Positions 6,630 to 9,630 of a stretch of DNA of 9,630 nt are shown piece by piece. The notes under the pieces were generated by a model, which worked only from the letters and a program-made list of their open reading frames with translations, was not told where the DNA came from and did no database searches. The stretch is from Pseudomonadota bacterium. Lineage in GTDB: Bacteria > Pseudomonadota > Alphaproteobacteria > Parvibaculales > Parvibaculaceae. The DNA lies in assembly GCA_021780275.1 (NCBI GenBank), contig JAJXZC010000679.1:1-9630 (forward strand), written 5' to 3'. How positions within the stretch are numbered: position 1 is the first letter of the stretch; every line of letters starts with the position of its first letter. Both the position numbers and the translations under genes were made by a program.

Positions 6630-8372
6630 CTATCGCATCGTGCGCGCAAGAAGCGGCCGCAGCGTCTTGAGAGAGCGCGTGTTCAGTACGTCGTTCTTTT
6701 CGAGCCAGCCGCGGCGCGCCTGCGCAACGCCGAAGCGCAGATAGGCGAGATCCTGCGCCCTGTGCGCGTCGGTTCCGATGCTAAGGAGAACACTCTCCTC
6801 CTTCGCCAGACGGCAGTGAATATCGGTGAGGTCGAGGCGGTCCGGATGGGCGTTCAATTCGAGAAAGCAGCCACGTTCCTTCGCGGCGCGGATGATCCTC
6901 GGCATGTCGACATCATAAGGCTCGCGCTCTTCGATGAGCCTCCCGGTCGGATGCGCGAGCACAGTGAAATGTGGGCGCTCCATGGCGCGGAGAATACGTT
7001 CGGTCTGTTTCGCGCGCGAAAGTCCGAACTGGCTGTGAACCGCGCCGATCACGAAATCGAGATGGCCGAGCACTTCGTCGGACAGGTCGAGCTTTCCGTC
7101 TTCCAGAATATCGACCTCGATGCCCTTCAGCAGCGTGATACCGGACTTCTCCGCATTGATGCGGTCGATCGCGTCGCCCTGCCGCATCAGCCTCTTCGTA
7201 TCGAGACCATGGGTCATGGCGAGATGGCGCGAGTGATCGGTAATGGCAAGATATTCGAGGCCCCGCGCACGTGCCGCCTCGGCCATCTCGCCAAGCGTCT
7301 CATGGCCGTCCGTCGCATTGGTATGGGCATGAAGATCGCCGCGCAGATCGCTCAACGCCACCAGATGCGGAAGCTTTCCCGCTGCCGCCGCTTCGATCTC
7401 GCCGCGATCCTCGCGAAGCTCGGGCTCGATGTAAGGTAGATCGACGGCGCGATAGACCTCCTCCTCCGTCTTGCCGGCGATGCGCTTCTCACCTAGAAAG
7501 ACGCCATATTCATTTATCTTCAGACCGCGCTTCTGGCCGATTTTACGAATGGCGATGTTGTGCGCCTTGCTGCCTGTAAAATAATGAAGCGCAGCGCCAT
7601 AGCTTTGCGGCGGCACGACACGCAGATCGACCTGAAGGCCCGATTGCAAGGCAACGGTCGCGCGGGTGGTGCCGGCCGCCATCACCCTTCCGACTTCTTC
7701 ATAAGCCGTGAATCGCGCGACCACCGGCTCGCCCTTTGGCGCGGTGGCGAGGATGTCGATGTCTCCGACCGTCTCGCGGCAACGGCGGTAGCTGCCCGCG
7801 ACGATGAGCTTCTCGATACCAGGCGCGCCGCGCAGCCAGGCGAGCAGAGGTTCGACATAGCTCTCCGCCAGCGCAAGCTTCAGCCGCGCCGGTGCTTTGC
7901 TCCGCGCCTCCACTGCATGAAGAAGCTTCGTTTCCGTAGTAGCACCAAATCCCGGCAATGCGCGGACGCGCCCGTCGAGAAGCGCACGGTGCAACTGCTC
8001 GACATTGTGAAGATCGAGTTCCTCACAAAGAGCGCGCACCCGCTTCGGCCCGAGCCCCGGCAGCTTCAGCAATTCGGTGGCAACGGCGGGAATATCTTTC
8101 CGCAAGCGGTCGAGCAGCGGAAGATGGCCGGACTTCGCGAGTGTTGCGATCTTCTCGGCCAGATCGTCACCGATGCCGGGAAGCTCAGCCAGATCGTCGC
8201 CGCGCTGAAGCATGATGGAGACTTCCGTGTCGAGACTGCGAATGACGCGGGAGGCGTTGCGATAGGCACGCACACGGAAGGGATTGGCATTCTGAAGCTC
8301 GAGAAGATCGGCCACATCATCCAGCGCCTGCGCGATATCGGGATTGTGAGTGGGCATGGGAGGCGACCACAT
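6630..8372 (-). CDS. polX: PolX: family X DNA polymerase fused to a PHP exonuclease domain
   Basis: A 580-residue bacterial/archaeal-type PolX, close to the 570 residues of the Bacillus enzyme, acting in DNA repair by gap filling with proofreading or AP-site processing. Residues 10-160 hold the 8-kDa-like region and helix-hairpin-helix motifs (LPGIGDDL near 64, LPGLGPKRV near 104, LPGFG near 139). The polymerase palm shows GSYRRCRE at 193-200 and catalytic Asp204, Asp206 and Asp249. The C-terminal PHP domain starts at DLHAHTNATDG (346-356) and keeps its metal ligands: His348, His350, Asp355, His380, Glu419, His446, His474, Asp535 and His537. All active-site residues appear intact, so both activities are plausible. 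Start is ATG 8372 (weak GAG upstream); ATG 8357 has no binding site. It is not part of the aromatic island. Confidence 0.95.
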   Translation of the reverse strand: MWSPPMPTHNPDIAQALDDVADLLELQNANPFRVRAYRNASRVIRSLDTEVSIMLQRGDDLAELPGIGDDLAEKIATLAKSGHLPLLDRLRKDIPAVATELLKLPGLGPKRVRALCEELDLHNVEQLHRALLDGRVRALPGFGATTETKLLHAVEARSKAPARLKLALAESYVEPLLAWLRGAPGIEKLIVAGSYRRCRETVGDIDILATAPKGEPVVARFTAYEEVGRVMAAGTTRATVALQSGLQVDLRVVPPQSYGAALHYFTGSKAHNIAIRKIGQKRGLKINEYGVFLGEKRIAGKTEEEVYRAVDLPYIEPELREDRGEIEAAAAGKLPHLVALSDLRGDLHAHTNATDGHETLGEMAEAARARGLEYLAITDHSRHLAMTHGLDTKRLMRQGDAIDRINAEKSGITLLKGIEVDILEDGKLDLSDEVLGHLDFVIGAVHSQFGLSRAKQTERILRAMERPHFTVLAHPTGRLIEEREPYDVDMPRIIRAAKERGCFLELNAHPDRLDLTDIHCRLAKEESVLLSIGTDAHRAQDLAYLRFGVAQARRGWLEKNDVLNTRSLKTLRPLLARTMR

Positions 8373-8425
8373 CGGAGCTCAGTGACACTTCAAAAACATC
8401 GCAGCCGAAATGGAGAGGCGTTACA

Positions 8426-8439
8426 TTGACCTGCATCAA
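8426..8439. promoter_or_regulatory. FNR/FixK/Anr-type box between polX and the MobA-like gene
   Basis: TTGAC-CTGC-ATCAA matches the TTGAT-N4-ATCAA consensus of FNR-family regulators at 9 of 10 conserved positions, and fits the looser FixK form TTGAY-N4-RTCAA fully. It sits in the 95-base divergent intergenic region. If it acts at -41.5, transcription would begin near 8474 rightward (at or just inside the MobA-like reading frame) or near 8391 leftward (19 bases before the PolX start). Which gene it serves is therefore open. Confidence 0.55.
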
Positions 8440-8467
8440 CCCGAATGGGTAACCGGAGCTTCATAAG

Positions 8468-9106
8468 CTGGATATCGCAGGCATCATCATAGCGGGTGGC
8501 CGCGGAACGCGATTGGGCGCCCCGGAAAAGCCGCTCGCGCCCTTTCGCGGGGCTACGCTTCTCGATGCGGTGGTGGACCTCGCCCGACCGCAGGTCTCGG
8601 CGCTCGCCATCAATATTCGCGCCGATGCAGAAGACGCCTATGCAGACTGGCGGGCCCGGGGCATTGCTTGCCTGCACGATCCATTCTCGGGAAATTCCGG
8701 TCCGCTCGGCGGCGTCGTCGCGGGCCTCGAATGGGCGGCGGAACTTGGCTCGACCCAATGGCTCGCAACCTTCCCCGCCGACGCGCCGTTTCTTCCACGC
8801 GATCTCGTCGCAAGGCTCGCCGCCGTCCGCGAGCCCCATGCGGCAAGGCCCGTGGTCGCAACGAGCGCTGCGGGGATCGAGGGGCTTTGCGCCTTGTGGC
8901 CGCTCGACTGCCTGTCCCGTTTGCGCGAAGGCGTCGAAGATGGAAGCTTCCGCAGCGTGTGGCAAACCCTGGTGGCCTTCGGCGCCATTCACCGCTCAAT
9001 CGACGATCCGCAGGCCTTCTTCAATGTGAACACGCCCGCCGACCTCGCGGAGGCCGAACGCATCGCCGCACTCAGGCGGCCGAGTATTCCCGGCGCAAAT
9101 CCCTGA
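8468..9106 (+). CDS. mobA: MobA-like molybdenum cofactor nucleotidyltransferase, probable CTG start
   Basis: Predicted to transfer a nucleotide (GMP in MobA) to molybdopterin, giving the cofactor used by molybdoenzymes. With a start at CTG 8468 the protein has 212 residues, close to E. coli MobA (194). Motifs: the nucleotide-binding loop AGGRGTRLG with Lys21 (residues 9-21), SGPLGG at 77-82, the metal-binding Asp105 in PADAPFLP, and FNVNTPADL at 185-193, matching the FVNVNTPEEL of E. coli MobA. No ATG, GTG or TTG lies between the upstream in-frame stop (8450) and the loop; TTG at 8513 would delete the loop. CTG at 8468 has GGAG nine bases upstream and is the best start. The MobA-versus-other (MocA-like) assignment rests on GPLGG and NVNTP. 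The C-terminus overlaps the convergent desaturase by 35 bases. Confidence 0.82.
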   Translation: MDIAGIIIAGGRGTRLGAPEKPLAPFRGATLLDAVVDLARPQVSALAINIRADAEDAYADWRARGIACLHDPFSGNSGPLGGVVAGLEWAAELGSTQWLATFPADAPFLPRDLVARLAAVREPHAARPVVATSAAGIEGLCALWPLDCLSRLREGVEDGSFRSVWQTLVAFGAIHRSIDDPQAFFNVNTPADLAEAERIAALRRPSIPGANP

Positions 9107-9630
9107 AGGAAATGAGCTGGCGGCGCTTTTCGTCCCAAAGGGCGAGGCTCACGCATTTGAAGCTTTGCAGCAGCGTCACGCGACCGACGCCGCGCAGTTC
9201 CGGATGGTCGCGCAGAACTTCCGGCAGACGGTAATAGGGAATGCGGCTCGAAAGGTGATGCACATGGTGCACACCGATATTTGCAGAAAACCAGCGCAGC
9301 ACGGGCGGCAGCACATAGTAGGAGCTGCCATGCAGCGCCGCGTCCTTCACGCGCCAGCTTTCATCCTTGGCCCACTGCGTCTCTTCAAACTGGTGCTGGA
9401 TAAAAAAGAGCCAGACGCCCGCCGTCGCACCAAGCAGCACGACCGGAAGATGGATGAGGAGGAAGGGCCAGAAGCCTACCGCCCAGATCATCAGGCCTGC
9501 CGCCACAGCAACGGCGATGTTGGTCGACATGGCGCTGGCCCATGGGCGCCAACCCTTGGTCATGAAACCGGTCGGCACCCGGCTCTGCAGCAGAAAGAGA
9601 TACATCGGCCCGATTCCGAACATCACAATC
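9072..9630 (-). CDS. Membrane fatty acid desaturase, C-terminal part (5' end outside window)
   Basis: The reading frame is open to the right edge, so only about 185 C-terminal residues are present. It belongs to the membrane-bound, di-iron fatty acid desaturase family (DesA-like), which introduces double bonds into acyl lipids. Two of the three histidine clusters are visible: HQFEETQW (about residues 78-85 of the visible part) and HHVHHLSSRIPYYRLP (about 120-135). The first cluster must lie beyond the edge. Hydrophobic stretches around residues 1-15, 35-60 and 62-78 are probable membrane segments. The GTG/ATG codons near 9621-9626 are internal, as the sequence before them continues the family pattern and no binding site is seen. 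Position specificity (delta-9 or delta-12) cannot be told. Confidence 0.88.
   Translation of the reverse strand, partial: IVMFGIGPMYLFLLQSRVPTGFMTKGWRPWASAMSTNIAVAVAAGLMIWAVGFWPFLLIHLPVVLLGATAGVWLFFIQHQFEETQWAKDESWRVKDAALHGSSYYVLPPVLRWFSANIGVHHVHHLSSRIPYYRLPEVLRDHPELRGVGRVTLLQSFKCVSLALWDEKRRQLISFRDLRREYSAA

Noticed and set aside
5035..6649. Minus-strand open frames opposite the aldolase and hydratase
   Set aside because: Antisense shadows with His/Arg/Asp-rich, low-plausibility translations; the plus-strand genes have conserved catalytic residues and tight operon spacing.
7510..7517. TCATTTAT, resembling the first part of the 20-bp candidate operator
   Set aside because: It is inside the polX coding sequence, lacks the GA-NN-ACACTCAG remainder, and is best taken as chance.
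7560..8429. Plus-strand open frame opposite the 5' half of polX
   Set aside because: Antisense shadow that would run through the divergent promoter region; PolX motifs on the minus strand are unambiguous.
8445..8492. Fifteen-codon ATG-started frame overlapping the start of the MobA-like gene
   Set aside because: It is out of frame with the MobA-like protein and has no clear ribosome binding site. A leader peptide is possible but unsupported.

Overview
The window is a gene-dense, GC-rich chromosomal segment. Gene content and style (a catabolic island, a PHP-type PolX, a MobA-type protein, a FixK/FNR-like box) suggest an alphaproteobacterium, possibly near Parvibaculum or other Hyphomicrobiales. 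That placement is an inference from style, not from a marker gene. No RNA genes, insertion sequences or CRISPR repeats were seen, and no gene-free stretch exceeds about 240 bases.

Positions 85-5000 and on to 6628 hold a compact aromatic meta-cleavage island in two arms around a TetR-family regulator. The minus-strand arm reads HpaB-family flavin monooxygenase, then a semialdehyde dehydrogenase, then a two-domain type I extradiol ring-cleavage dioxygenase. These three are tightly coupled and end at a strong intrinsic terminator. The plus-strand arm reads TetR regulator, HpaI-type class II aldolase, HpaH-type hydratase. Together they would hydroxylate a phenol to a catechol, open the ring, oxidise the ring-opened semialdehyde, and later hydrate and split the oxo-acid to pyruvate (or a related 2-oxoacid) plus an aldehyde. 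The flavin reductase partner, the tautomerase/isomerase and the decarboxylase are not in the window. The true substrate cannot be read from the sequence.

The most interesting regulatory signal is a 20-bp element, TCATTTATGA-NN-ACACTCAG, present once in the monooxygenase/TetR divergent promoter and once just before the aldolase. It is the obvious candidate operator of the TetR protein and would tie both arms into one regulon.

The right part is unrelated housekeeping or accessory DNA: a PolX/PHP DNA polymerase on the minus strand, converging on the hydratase with a single base between stop codons; a divergent MobA-like nucleotidyltransferase that has no ATG, GTG or TTG start compatible with its nucleotide-binding loop (CTG at 8468 is the best candidate); a near-perfect FNR/FixK-type box between these two; and the 3' part of a membrane fatty acid desaturase that leaves the right edge. 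At the left edge the first 28 codons of an unrecognised minus-strand gene are visible.
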